Shown here piece after piece: positions 11,726 to 22,623 of a DNA stretch of 64,000 nt. The notes under the pieces were generated by a model. The model was not told the origin of the DNA, did no database searches, and saw nothing but the letters and a program-made list of their open reading frames with translations. Positions within the stretch are counted from its first letter, which is position 1, and each line of letters opens with the position of its first letter. The position numbers and the translations under genes are program-made. The stretch comes from Sipunculus nudus (lineage: Eukaryota > Annelida > Sipuncula > Golfingiida > Sipunculidae). The stretch lies in assembly GCA_026874595.1 (NCBI GenBank), contig CM049311.1, positions 73,596,953 to 73,660,952 on the forward strand, in the 5' to 3' direction.

Positions 11726-12090
11726 GAATGTCCTATGAAAGGCCAGTACAAGTCGAGATGCATTGTCTAAAAGGCAACAGTTAGAACAGACAACGGCGAG
11801 AAATACTACATATGATGTACTGAAGGTGATTTTAAGACCAGATATAACAACCCCAATCAATCCTTTCGTACCAGACCCCACGCAAAAAAACTGAGCTGTC
11901 CAAATACATCTGGACCCTAAGAGACATAAATATCAATTACTAACATTCCTGGGAATTTCGGCCAGGGCAGCACCTTACTTCTGTGGGACAAGAACATGTG
12001 CCCGCTACTGCCTTCCCTGGGTCATTGTTGAACTCAAGAGCTGAAATTCTCTCCAAGTGCAGCCATCAAAACAAATTCCCTTTGAAATGT
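11726..12090 (+). pseudogene. GIY-YIG endonuclease-like domain of the Penelope-like remnant
   Basis: Reads ECPMKGQ, then V-stop-KATV where a GIY-like tyrosine would stand, then GEKYYI-stop-CTEGDFKTRY at about 11797 (the YIG-type block). Next come KLSCPNTSGP-like sequence where the usual motif is ELSKxIW, a DKNMCPLLPSLG block, and RAEILSKCSHQNKF before the 3' end. Stops fall at both signature positions. The order fits the C-terminal nuclease of Penelope-like elements. Confidence 0.65.
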
Positions 12091-12149
12091 TTAAAAAATT
12101 AGTATTCATACAAATATTCAATAAGCTCGCTCACCCATCCCCTTTACTA

Positions 12150-12565
12150 AAGTTCAGCATATGCTGCTTTTGGAGCAGCTGCTGTGTTTGTGCTGTACTT
12201 GTACTCATATTATGCTGACAACTGGAGCAGTAATCCAGCAGATGTCACTATATGCCCGTCTTCTCTGCTCCATATCTCTATGCTCTAAATTACTACTGAA
12301 TCTCAGTATATTTATAGCAGATGTACTGAAAATATGCTGTCCTGAAATAGCCATCTTGGCAGATAGAGCAACTCCTGCTATTTCTCTGCTGCCTCAAGAT
12401 GTACCAGCGAGTCCAGTGTGGATTTTAGCGAGCAGATTTTCAGCATATGCTCACGCACTACTGCTTTGAAATAGTACTGACAGCGATTGACGTTTCCTTA
12501 AGCCTACAGAGCAGATTTTGAGCATATACTGAGTCAGTGCTGTTTTGAGATAGACGGTGCGATAA
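12150..12565 (+). repeat. CAGCATATGCTG-rich dispersed repeat, copy 1
   Basis: Rich in CAGCAT/ATGCTG and GCAGAT motifs. CAGCATATGCTG occurs at about 12157. A ~45-bp direct repeat of GAGCAGATTTTCAGCATATGCT type occurs at about 12430 and 12507. The 102-codon frame here reflects low stop density, not a gene. A shorter copy lies at 17925-18085. Confidence 0.5.
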
Positions 12566-13040
12566 AATGAAAATCTTTAGCAACTTGCCATAGACAGCAG
12601 ATGTAGGAGATCTATAGGCCTACGCTGAAGTTATGCTGAAATCAACACTGTATTAACGTTGCCCTGCACCCCCTCAAAGTCACACCCACCATTTTTCTTC
12701 TTATTTTGAATTTTTTCATACAAGTACCAGTCATTTTGTGCGACACAGGGACACTGGCATTATAAAAAAAGATTACTCTCACTCAGTTGCTAAATAAGAA
12801 ATGAGAGAAGGAAAAGTTGTATCACATTGTTAGGCATTCTTGGGCTGATTCTGGGATAATGGTAATTTGTCGGGGAATTAGCCCACACACTGAAACAAAA
12901 TTCAGTGTGATTATAATGCAAGTATGAAATGGGCCCATCCACTGATTAGTACTTGGATCGCGTGCCCCGCCCGGTTAAAACACATTGTATAACACAAGTG
13001 CATAGGCCAACATGTGAGCATGTGGCTACACAGGGCACTT
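12566..13040. other. Non-coding gap
   Basis: No recognised feature. Confidence 0.4.
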
Positions 13041-13190
13041 GACATCAACAATACAATACAATACAAATGTTTATTGTCACAATACGCCATCTGGGGGCCA
13101 AGGCCAGTAAAGATATGTGGTAATTCTATTAAGAACCGCTCCCCTTTAAATGCTATTGTTTATAAGAACCGGTCCCCTCAGAGAACTGAG
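13041..13190 (-). mobile_element. Likely non-LTR retrotransposon 3' end
   Basis: On the minus strand the sequence reads GGCCTTGGCCCCCAGATGG, then AATAAACATTTG, then (TATTG)n ending near 13041. A polyadenylation-like AATAAACATT followed by a short pentamer tail is a common LINE 3' end. It lies downstream, in the same orientation, of the ORF2 remnant at 13.8-15.2 kb, but a microsatellite separates them, so the link is inferred. Confidence 0.5.
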
Positions 13191-13422
13191 TTGTACACGA
13201 TGTCTGATCAAACTTGTTAAGTTGCTCTCAGCTGTTAGTCGTTCCTCCGTACACGATATAATCGGATGGTAACGATACAAGGTCTACATCATAGAGGGTG
13301 TAAAGGAAAATACTTCTACATGTAAACAAATACATACATGTATCCCTAGGTGCAAACTAATTGTGCTATAATTTAACCATGTGAAAGATCTATTAAACTT
13401 TTAACATTAATCCTTAGTGAAT

Positions 13423-13423
<1 letters not shown>

Positions 13424-13455
<32 letters not shown>

Positions 13456-13521
13456 CATACATATGCACATACGTACATTTGTATACACATGTATATATAC
13501 ATACACACGAACATACCAAAG

Positions 13522-13569
<48 letters not shown>

Positions 13570-13621
13570 CATACAAACAAATACATACAGATCGACACTA
13601 ACCAATATCTTTATACATATA

Positions 13622-13667
<46 letters not shown>

Positions 13668-13673
13668 CAGGTA
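13424..13673. repeat. Compound (CA)n/(TA)n/ACATAC microsatellite
   Basis: ACACAC grades into TATATA with repeated CATACATA-type interruptions, and two long TA runs at about 13530-13562 and 13618-13666. Frames of I-Y or T-H repeats on both strands are artefacts. Confidence 0.95.
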
Positions 13674-13809
13674 TCTGTATATATGTGGACGGAATTAAAA
13701 AGTAAAGGGCGGACCTCTACTTTTCAACTCTTTGTTTAGCATATAACATATTTACATTTTTTTGTGACTTGTGACTGTAATTCTGTATTGGATTAATTTC
13801 ATGTTGGTT

Positions 13810-15225
13810 TTATTTACAAATAATTTTAATTTTGTGTATATTTATCTCCATGTTTCTCTTTTTTAATGCATAGTATAAAAATCTTATAATACCAGTATTA
13901 CTTTCTTCAATATTGTCTCTCATTTTATCTATAAACTCATTTCTGTTACATATACTGATTTCAAATCTTTCCCTTATGTCTTCATAATAATTACATTTAA
14001 ACAAATGGTATTCATCTTCTACTATGTCTTCATTACAGTTTGTACAATTTTTTTGTTCTGGTGGTATTTTTGGTCTGATATATTTACCCATTTCAATATT
14101 TAGTTCATGTGCACGTATTCTTAGTTGTGTAAATTTACTTCTCTGTTCTCTATTAGTGAAATTTCTAAATATCCCTCAAATTTAAATTTTGTTTTAAATT
14201 CCCTGTAAGTTTATTTCCTCCTCCAATGCCTTTATCCTGCCACATATTATTTTTCCACACTGAAATGTATTCGGCTTGTAATTTTTCTCTCAGCATATCT
14301 GCATTAAAATATTCTGGATGTCTGAAAAAAACTATTCATATTATATACTTATCTAACACAACTTTTATTCCCTTAATCCAGCAATTTTTGTTCTCGTTCA
14401 TCATTTCTAGTTCACATTTATAAGTCTGACCTAAGAGAGAGTTTGGGTTTATTTTTGATAATCTTTGCCAAAATTTTGTACATTGAATAATACATTCTAT
14501 ATATATTGGGAACATTCCCAGTTCTCCTCTTACAGCTGTATTTGAGCTTTTTCTATGTACCCCTAAGAGATTTCTTGCATATTTCAAGCACGTCTTCTCT
14601 CCTGGTAATTTTGTTCTGGCATTATCACTAAATATCTCTTCTAAGGATTTTCTATTCAAACTTTTCAAATTTTCAGGTAGACACCAAATCTCTGTGCCAT
14701 ATTTAAGGATAGGTTTAATGAGTTGTTCAAATAATTTCATTCCTAATTTTACTGGAATTTTTGCTCCTTTACTTACTTTTTCAAGTTTGAAAAGGACTTT
14801 CATAGCCTTTTTGTTTATTGTATCCCTGGCACATGCCATGGACCCTGAATTATTAAATTCTATTCCAAGGTATAAGTATATGTATTTGTAGTTTCTAATG
14901 TTTGTGAACCCAGTTTCCATGTTTTTGAAAGGTTATTTTGTCTTTTACTAAAAAGCATAACTTTAGTTTTTTCAGCATTTATTTGAAGTTTCCATTTCTT
15001 GCAGTATGTATTTATAAATCTGTTAATGCAGATTCTAATTTCTTACTGCTCTTTGATAATATAACTAGGTCTAACAACAGACCTTTAACAGGTGTATCTT
15101 TAATATAAGAAAAATCACCAGCATCATCAAAAGTATCAATAATATCTTGCCACATAAAGATTAAATAATAGAAGGCTAAGGATGTCTCCCTGTCTTACAT
15201 GATCAGCAGAACACCACCCGATCCC
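13810..15225 (-). pseudogene. Non-LTR retrotransposon ORF2 remnant (3' part of RT plus C-terminal region)
   Basis: Minus-strand reading from about 15225: DIIDTFDDAGDFSYIKDTPV, then GLLLDLVILSKSS at the place of the catalytic motif, where the usual YADD tetrad is missing (LD remains). Then KWKLQINAEKTKVMLFSK across a frameshift, and a 194-codon frame (14336-14920) with YLGIEFNNSGSM and LFEQLIKPILKYGTEIW. Next come FTKLRIRAHELNIEMGKY (near 14110) and a final 93-codon frame (13810-14091) with a Cys-rich CTNC...HLFKC block. This is the canonical tail of LINE ORF2. The endonuclease and early RT motifs are absent (5' truncation), and several stops are present. Confidence 0.85.
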
Positions 15226-16460
15226 ACTTAACTGTGACCTATAAATATGATAAACTGGGTTTACATGTTCATCACACAAGGCTGCATGGCCTGGTCAAGC
15301 ATGGACGGAAGCCGATTTCTCTCGGGTAAGTTATCCACTTTCTTAGTTCTCATCATGTCTGTTATCTCCGATTTTAGCCAGATCTGTATTTGTAACCATT
15401 TTATTTCTGATGAGGAGATGTGTTAATCAGCTGAGTTTTATAACATATGGGGTATTCACTAGGCCCTCGGATAGTCGGCCTCTCCCGAGTTTAGTCAGAA
15501 GCAGGGCATTTTGAAACCAGAAGGGGGGGGTGGGGGTGCAGAACCCCAGGCGCTTGACACAATGTCAGTATTAGCCTCAGTAGGTAGAATGGGTAAGTCA
15601 TAGAAGTAAATTAGATTGAAATTCAAAGTAAAAGTGTTATGTTGGGACTAGATGGTTTCTTTAAGGTGTAAAACCTGAACTGATATCGAGGCCGGTGTGG
15701 CAGGAGTCCTTTTTCCATCTAATTATCGCCCAGGCTAATGTGTCAAGCGCCTGTGGGCAGAACATATAGCTTTATTTTTATTTTAAAAAAGGGCCACAGG
15801 GCCGACCGTTCTACACATTATTAAGCATCAAGGTCTGATATGACGAATTATTAAAAACTGTGTGTTCTGAATTATTCAATATGGCGGTTAAAAAGAAGGC
15901 ATGCTTTCTGTTTGCACAAAAAAATATGATATCAAGGCTAGAAACTAAAAATTTGCAGTCATACCTTTAATGCTTAATCGAACAAGTTTTAAGGCACAAA
16001 TTAAGACTATTTAGAGCCAAACTTTTTTTTCTAATTTGTGTTCACCCTTACATCCAGAGGGATAATATCCTGTTTTGTGTGCAATACCAACTTCTTCCAT
16101 TTTCAAATTTAGATTAAACATTAAATTTAATTATTCAAACAGTGATAATGTCCTACAGCATTGGCGGTGAAGCAAAATATTCAGGGGGGGGGGGGTTAGT
16201 TCAACGGTATGTATATATATATGTCACAGAGCTAGTGTTGAGCGTTCCATTTAGCTAGTTATATTTATTGAGCGTCCATACTGATTTTCTGTGTGTATCT
16301 CAATGTCGTATCTGCCCAGAGTCGGTCAGTGGCGCAGCCGACCGTGTCATTCACTTTTAATTAAGACAAGTTCGTGGCAGACTTGGACCACATGAGTTCT
16401 GTTATGTTAATTAGGGTCAAAGGTGAGCTAATATAAAGCGGTTACGACGGAGGAAACTGC
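15226..16460. other. Non-coding region with a short inverted repeat
   Basis: CAGGCGCTTGACACA (15547-15561) is repeated in inverse as TGTGTCAAGCGCCTG (15739-15753), with further similarity outward (GCAGAACCCC versus GGGCAGAAC). This is probably a MITE-like foldback of about 230 bp. G-runs at about 15522 and 16185. A TATA-like ATATAAAG lies at 16431. Confidence 0.5.
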
Positions 16461-17063
16461 GCAGTTTGCCAGATTCCGTCACGTCAGCCGTTTGACGATT
16501 TATTCATATTGTTTCATCTTTGACAGGCATGTTTACTTTCATATTAAGTTTATGGAGACATGCAGGTACAAGAGTGATCTTCTAATAATATCCTTGTATA
16601 ATATTCAGAGTTCAGTTTAGTGAATATATGATCTTCTAATAATATCCTTGTATAATATTCAGAGTTCAGTTTAGTGAATACATGATCTTCTAATAATATT
16701 CTTGTATAATATTCAGAGTTCAGTATAGTTAATATATGACAAATGTATATCTAGTTTACATAATGACATGCAGTGGCGGTTATATGTTTTATTAATATTG
16801 TTGCGCCACGAAGAATGATTTGCTGTGTATATTGTTGCTATACAAATTCGTTTATACTTCGTTGCAGTCAGCATGCCTTTCAGTCCAACACATGGATTTA
16901 TAACTGAAGTGTATTACTAGTCATTGTTTTTCTTGTGTAAAATGCATTTTGTTAAATTGTTGTCTAAAGTCTTGTATCGCTTTTTTAATATATTTGGGCA
17001 GTTTGCCAGATTCCGTCACGTCAGCCGTTTGACAATTTATTCATATCGTTTCTTCTTTGACAG
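16461..17063 (+). repeat. 66-bp direct repeat, 537 bp apart
   Basis: GCAGTTTGCCAGATTCCGTC opens both copies (16461-16526 and 16998-17063), which end TCTTTGACAG. Only a few bases differ over 66 bp. Both copies end in a pyrimidine-rich stretch plus AG. Confidence 0.9.
16575..16736 (+). repeat. 54-bp tandem repeat, three copies
   Basis: Units start at 16575, 16629 and 16683 with TGATCTTCTAATAATAT and run to TTCAGTTTAGTGAATA. Only a few substitutions separate them. Confidence 0.95.
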
Positions 17064-17121
17064 AATAAACTGTGGTCAGCCATACTGTGTTCGACTCATG
17101 GAGCCCGCCCGAACCTAACAA

Positions 17122-17551
17122 TAGCCACAGGTGGTGCAGCATTGGAGACAATAGCGCCCGCGGTGACATATATAGTAGAGCTCTGCGATTATCATGATTA
17201 TCGATTATTCGAATCGATGTTTTGAAAATCTTCGATTCACGATTATCTGTTTATCCTCGAGAATCGGTCCACCAAATTTCATAGATTTGTGCCGGAATAT
17301 CGCCCATGTTCACATGAAAATTATATTCAAGGTCAGTCTCTCACCATCTTAGTCTTGCTGTAAGAGGATCTATTATACAGATTCTAGAATTAACAAGGTT
17401 AAAAATATTAAATTGTACTTCATTCTCTAATTCCAAGGTGGCAGCAGCGTAGCTGTGAGCAGTCCCCGTACTGTCCAACTGCCATGTAAAAGAATCGGTT
17501 GTCACAAGTTCCGATTAATCAATTACAAATTTTGGATCCGATTCCTAGCTG

Positions 17552-17600
<49 letters not shown>

Positions 17601-18604
17601 AATATTTATAAATATATATGTTTATATATATATGTACACACTGATGATGTTGATATGGGGAGGGGGTAGTCTGTAAGGTCTATTAATCCAGGTTAACTTG
17701 TAGTGGAGAACATTGAGGAATACTGATACTCCTTTTTCCATCATATTATTTGGGCTCCCCGGGTTTGCCAACTATATATGTACAATATACCGATACTTTC
17801 TAACAACATAATCAATATTGAAAACATCTTAATAAAAGGTGTGTCCTGAGCACTTGTCTGTCAAGAACCTTCTGACATTGGTGTAAAAGAGAATGCTGTG
17901 CAATACAGGATTATACATGGTCAGTTTGGGAGCAGACTTTCAGCATATAATCCATAGGTCTTGGAGCACATTAACAGCATATGCTGTAATATACTGAATA
18001 ACTGCTGTAGATCTGCTGGAAACACTGCTCTGGCTATCTGCTACAAATCTGCTTTAGATGTGCTGAATGCTGCTGAATTTTGGAAGGGGGACCCCCATGA
18101 AGATCCGCTCGGCAGACTTACCTGTCCGGGTAGCTGCTCTCTCACTGTTATGCAGTGTTGAGAGACATGGCTTTGCCACTACCTCATGGCGAGTTTGTCG
18201 AGTCGAGTTCACATGGGATGAGTGTAATATATTTGCCCTTTATATTATATTATATGTGTATTTTTATATCATATGTGTTACACCTGATATGTTCACTGGA
18301 CCCAGGACTCTATTGAAAGTCAGCATGCTGTGCTAAATAGGCATCCTGGTAAAATACCTTTGAAATAAATAAAAAAAAATGTTATGTTCCAGCATCGCTG
18401 TACCCCGATTAAAAGGATTAGTCCCCGAGGACAATAGGATCAGTGCCATTCATTCACTTGCTCTCCCCGATACGCACATCTCATAATCTCGTGATCTCGC
18501 ATAGCCTAAGCTTTTCAAACAATGCCGTTAGATTCATTCTAACAACATTCATCTGAGGATGGGTGTCATCCCGTGAGACAGTCTGTAGTAAATTTACAGT
18601 GTTG

Positions 18605-18609
<5 letters not shown>
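17122..18609. other. Non-coding gap with (AT)n and a second CAGCATATGCTG repeat
   Basis: An (AT)n tract spans 17554-17595 and is followed by TATAAATA variants. At 17925-18085 GAGCAGACTTTCAGCATAT and AACAGCATATGCTGTAATA resemble the repeat at 12.15-12.56 kb. GATTATCGATTATTCGAATCGAT-like sequence at about 17190 is self-complementary. No gene was recognised. Confidence 0.5.

Positions 18610-18655
<46 letters not shown>
18610..18655. repeat. (AT)n microsatellite
   Basis: About 46 bp of uninterrupted TA dinucleotides. Confidence 0.95.
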
Positions 18656-18657
<2 letters not shown>

Positions 18658-20109
18658 GTATTTTGTATGTGTGTACAAGCATAAAACATTCCGCACACAG
18701 ACTGGCTATTTAAACCGCTATTTAGGTTGATGAAGAATTCTTTCGTTGACCGGTGAAATTACGGCATGGTAGACCCCAGCTCTCATATAAGTGGCGCCAC
18801 CGCCCCAAGAAGGCTCTGTTACCCTGATTTAATGTCCATGACATGAGCAAATCAGAATTGGCGTCCACGCCTTCGGTAAATTAGAAATCATTGACCTGGA
18901 TGCCCACAAGCAGAAGGCAACATGCAAGGCTGTTAATGTTTTGTAGCGGTTTCATCAATTTATTTCCTTATTAGTACATGTATGGTGGACCTGCACTCTC
19001 TGCCATTGATAATTCTATACCTTGTATTTATTTCCATACATGAGTGGTAAGACTTTATTCAACTCATCATACTCGAGTACTAATAACTAAGACAGCAGCT
19101 TCCCATGGTCCAAGTACTAACAAGAGGGGTCCTTTCAGAGACCATTGCGTTAGAGGCAAAACCGATTTAAGGATACAATAATGTTCAGTTTTTGCTTTTT
19201 CTGGACGCCTTGTTCCAGAAGTGAAAATATCGTTTTCGTTACCTATACACATTGGTTCTCAGTGACATTTCTACCTCCCAGGAAGTGACAAGCGACATTT
19301 TTTTTACCTTGGAATTCCAAAATTCTGATAATACATATATATACCGGTTGAATTATGCAAATTATATAAACAAATATGCTGTAGGTTCCCTTCTTAACAT
19401 GCATATAATTAAGCAGTACGGGCTGGCGCCTTAAACGAGCATTTAATCTAATCATGTATGCTTAGCTAGAATGATTTTCCTTCGTGCAAAGTTGTTCAAT
19501 GAACCCCTTGATTTTTTATAACAGGAATTTTCAGTTCTATCCATCTTAATTCGCAAATTTTGGTAATGATCTGACCCATGTCTATTATTAATACGTAATT
19601 TTGTTTACCCGTTATACATTCAAATGATGCAGCATGGAAAATTAAGAGCTTGCTTACAAAATGGCGAGTGGAGGGATGGAGATCTTAGGAACCCATTCCG
19701 TCTTGTAGAATAGAAGTGTAAGCAGTTTTTGAAAGCATGGCATATATCAAGTTCTACCCGAACTTATTCGCAAATATCCATAAAAGAAATGAAATATATC
19801 ATTTGCATCATTTGGTCACGTTTAAAGCGTAAATTTTGTCGCGAAAGTATATTTTATGGACCGCATATTTACACCTCTCCTACACCAAGGCGGAATTAGT
19901 AACTTCGGCCTTGTTCGAGAAAAATCATATACATCGTACACAAAGACAGGCAGACGTTTTAATATTTAATATTTATTTAAAATGTATGTTAGCGTTAAAC
20001 AATTGTTAAAGTACCATGCACATAAATAAATGAGCTTTAGGTCTCCTGGAAACTGTAGCTTAGGTTGATAAACATCCGAGTGTCGAAGTCAGTCGTTCAA
20101 GTCTGAATT
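18656..20109. other. Apparently single-copy non-coding region
   Basis: No repeat family from elsewhere in the window was noticed. 18700-18960 is less AT-biased and contains one GTGGCGCCACC at 18792. I see no convincing frame. Confidence 0.4.
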
Positions 20110-20480
20110 TTCACCTCTGCGTATAGCCCGAAGGATTTTTATTATGACAGCGGGGTTGCGTTTAACTCTTGAATAAGAACTCGCCGGCCTTCTGGAAAGG
20201 ATTTCTTCTCCATAAACGCACCTTTTGAACCTCCCTGAGAGCCTTTGCCATTTGCGGTTTTGCTCTTAGTTTTTTTCCTTCAAATTAAATGCCATTAGGT
20301 CTTCTGTAAATCGAATTTCCTTTCTTTTTAGTTATTTCCCCGTCTCAAAACTATTTCTAAATGGTCTGCTGTGGCGTTTGACCAGGATTTGTCTTGGTTG
20401 CGTGCCTTATCGTCTATGCGCATTTTCAATTTTTCTCATGACTTCGTTTTCGTTCATATCCCCATCAACAGCTTTTTTTG
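20110..20480 (-). pseudogene. LINE ORF1-like RNA-binding protein remnant
   Basis: Minus-strand reading from 20466 gives GDMNENEVMRKIENAHRR-stop, then RQILVKRHSRPFRN, then LKRKEIRFTEDLMAFNLKEK. A frameshifted continuation reads REVQKVRLWRRNPFQKAGEF. ENAHR.....R.ILVK...R....N....LK...I...EDL is the signature of the RRM and C-terminal domains of L1-type ORF1 proteins, which coat the element RNA. Stops follow AHRR and GK, so it is dead. Weaker similarity may continue upstream to about 20680. No ORF2 is attached. Confidence 0.6.
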
Positions 20481-21790
20481 GTTGTAAGTTTTGTTGCCGT
20501 CATTGTGCAGTCCGTAGCTTGGCCTATTTCACCCTCCCCAATTATCCTTATATTCCATTCTCTCTGCTATCCCGTTAACTTGTTAATTTCTTGAAATATT
20601 CTCTGTTGCAAATTTTCTAACTGGGTTCCTTTATTCCTGTTTTATACTGTGACTGTCTTATTTTTCTTTCATACTATAACTTCTCTCTTGAGTTCTCACT
20701 CCCCGTCCTTTAGTTTATGAACTGTTGAGTCCAACGTGTCAAGACCTGTTTCTATTGAACATTTCCTTAATATCTATCTGTTCCTCGGAGAGCCCTTAAT
20801 TCTAATTGAAATTTCAGTTATGTTCATTTTGTTCATTGATAGTTCAATGCCTTCATTTAACGGATTTTACTAGCTGTTTCATTACTGTTAGAGCATGTTT
20901 AAATTGAGATTTGAAGTCCAGTTAACTCACCCCACAGCTTGAATTTTCCTCTCAGTGGCACCGGAATTTATCCATACTTCAAGCTGTTGACAGACTTGGT
21001 GTTATTGCTTAACGCTCAGTGGTGGCATTCTACTATATTAAGTGGCACATTGAAGGTAAATAACTCCAGGTAACGGGACCTCTGCTTTGGGGGGCTAATA
21101 GAAGAAAGATAAGAGAGTGAAGACTGATTCAACATCCAATTCCAAAACGTTTACGATTGGACAATCTAAAAGAATGGTACCTCAACAAAAATGTTAAATG
21201 TGCAGAGAAAACTGAAAACAAGGATATACTAAAGATACCAGCTGCATATAAAAAGATAAAAGGGCTATAGGAATTTCAAATTGATATGGGAAAATATAAA
21301 TTTATACATGCAATGGCCCAGCTGCAGATACTTCGGTGTGATATTAAAGTAAAGAAAAAAATAATAAAATGTACCATATGCAAGGATAACAAAAAAAACA
21401 GAAGAAAAAATCAAATATAAAGCTTATCAAGGAATATGATCAGTTGATAGAGGGCGGGTATATAAACATTGCTGGCACCCCTTGCCAAAAGGGTGTCTGT
21501 TCCCCAACCAACCGAAAGTCTAGAAACGTCAAGAAGACGAATTGAATACTGAACTGAAATCAGTCTAAAGGATACAAACGATGAAGACCTTTTAACCTGA
21601 CTTTATTTTTTTCAGAAAATGTAAGACTAAGATCTAAGAAATTTTATTCAACACAGCGGATGTGTACAGGGGTTCATGAAACATAAGATTAAGGTCAATG
21701 TAGCATTTGTAGGAAATTCCGGTTAATTTTCTATGATAGCAAAAACTGTGGTTGTCCGGATCTGCGCCTGAAATACAGGCTCATATATAT
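20481..21790. other. Gap with one unrecognised 49-codon open stretch
   Basis: From 21121 to a stop ending at 21270 the plus strand is open (IPKRLRLDNLKEWYLNKNVK and onward) without an ATG start. Its lysine/leucine-rich composition is protein-like, but I cannot name it. The rest of the interval shows no feature. Confidence 0.3.
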
Positions 21791-22622
21791 TGTTACATAT
21801 ATCTGTTGTTACTTCGTTCGTGTGCGCACGAATAGCTCGTTGCTATGGCAACTATGGCCCACGTGTGAACTCTGTGTCAAGACACAGCGCTTGGTGTAAT
21901 CCATGCTGGGTGAACCCTGGCGTGTAAAGACACAACGCTCATCAGGAATATTCTTGGCTGTTCGCGCTCTATAAGCGCGTATCTTGTATTGTTCTGTTTG
22001 GGCGTGTGTATTATGTATTGCTGGGTTCTTCGGATTGTTCGTGAAATAGAAGTTTGTAGGCGTTGGGGTGAGAAGCTATAAATTAGGGGCTGTGTTTAGA
22101 GCCAGGGACAGAGGAGAGAGAAACATTCAAGCGTACACGGAAGAGTGTGAGTGAGTTCGTGGGCCTTTCCGATAACTGCAGCAGTCATAGATCTTCTTCG
22201 AAATTTGTAACGGATTTTATATAACCTCCAGTTTGCCTTTTGGATCACTACCAGAATTTCACTTTAGGATAACAACAGATTGATTTTGTGATTGAATTGG
22301 ACTGTTATTCTCGGAGAAGATTTATGTGAACTGTTCATCTGGATTCTACGTTTTAAAGGACTTGTTGTCGCTGTGACAGTGGTGGTATTCGGGTACTGTA
22401 CACTTTATTTATTATACTGTGTAATTGTATTGAATTGCTGTTATACTGTTGTTATACTGTGTTATTGTAAGGATTTAGTGTATTATAATGTTAGGATTGT
22501 TTTAAGAATAAATAATATGATTATTTGTTAAATAAAAAAAACACTGACTTCTTTATTCATTCCCCTAAACATTCCCCGCTGCCTAGTGTTACAGAATCTG
22601 ATTTTTATTAGGTTCCGTAACA
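21791..22622 (+). mobile_element. LTR family A, copy 1
   Basis: Begins TGTTAC and ends CCGTAACA. It has a TATA-like box CTATAAATTAGGGG (22076), then the family signature GGGCTGTGTTTAGAGCC. AATAAATAATATG sits near 22508, followed by ACACTGACTTCTTTATTC and a CTGCCTAGTGTTACAG block before the end. The order (TATA, start region, polyadenylation signal, TG...CA ends) is that of a retrotransposon LTR. No internal coding region is attached. An open frame at 22292-22531 has counterparts in copies 3 and 4 because the LTRs are homologous; I do not take it as a gene. Confidence 0.8.
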
Positions 22623-22623
22623 C

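Larger units (their letters stand above)
10561..12090 (+). pseudogene. Decayed Penelope-like retroelement polyprotein (RT + GIY-YIG)
   Basis: Conceptual translation gives, in order across several frames: ENIPIPSDKSY with LLRRMRWKA (10561-10650); GFK..HSPP and a VDKTSSLY-type block with LTENITKTFKKAD (10862-10960); LNLADRIEVMAER (about 11000-11040); FDIVGF-stop-PSITEDLLMKAL (11231), the RT motif A; FDVTMGSFDG with EVCEIVGLY (11401-11466); GLYRDDGL (11504), the RT catalytic motif; GLKITIET (about 11603); and an endonuclease-like tail to about 12090. Many stops and frameshifts show it is dead. Penelope-like elements copy themselves by target-primed reverse transcription and use a C-terminal GIY-YIG nuclease. 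The family call rests on remembered motif order, not on a search. Confidence 0.75.
16222..17121 (+). mobile_element. Candidate solo LTR (low confidence)
   Basis: Begins TGTCACAGAGC and could end CGAACCTAACA, with a TATA-like ATATAAAGCGG at 16431 and AATAAACTG near 17066. Just beyond it, TGGTGCAGCATTGGAGAC begins with TGG as a primer binding site would. No second copy exists here to test the boundaries. It contains two tandem features listed next. Confidence 0.25.

Noticed and set aside
13373-13705. Frames of Ile-Tyr and Thr-His repeats on both strands
   Set aside because: They are translations of (TA)n and (CA)n microsatellites. The same applies at 10395-10452, 25648-25694, 28357-28450, 33871-33950 and 46706-46767.
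16222-17121. Firm annotation of a solo LTR
   Set aside because: Boundaries rest on TG...CA alone with no second copy. It is kept only as a low-confidence entry.
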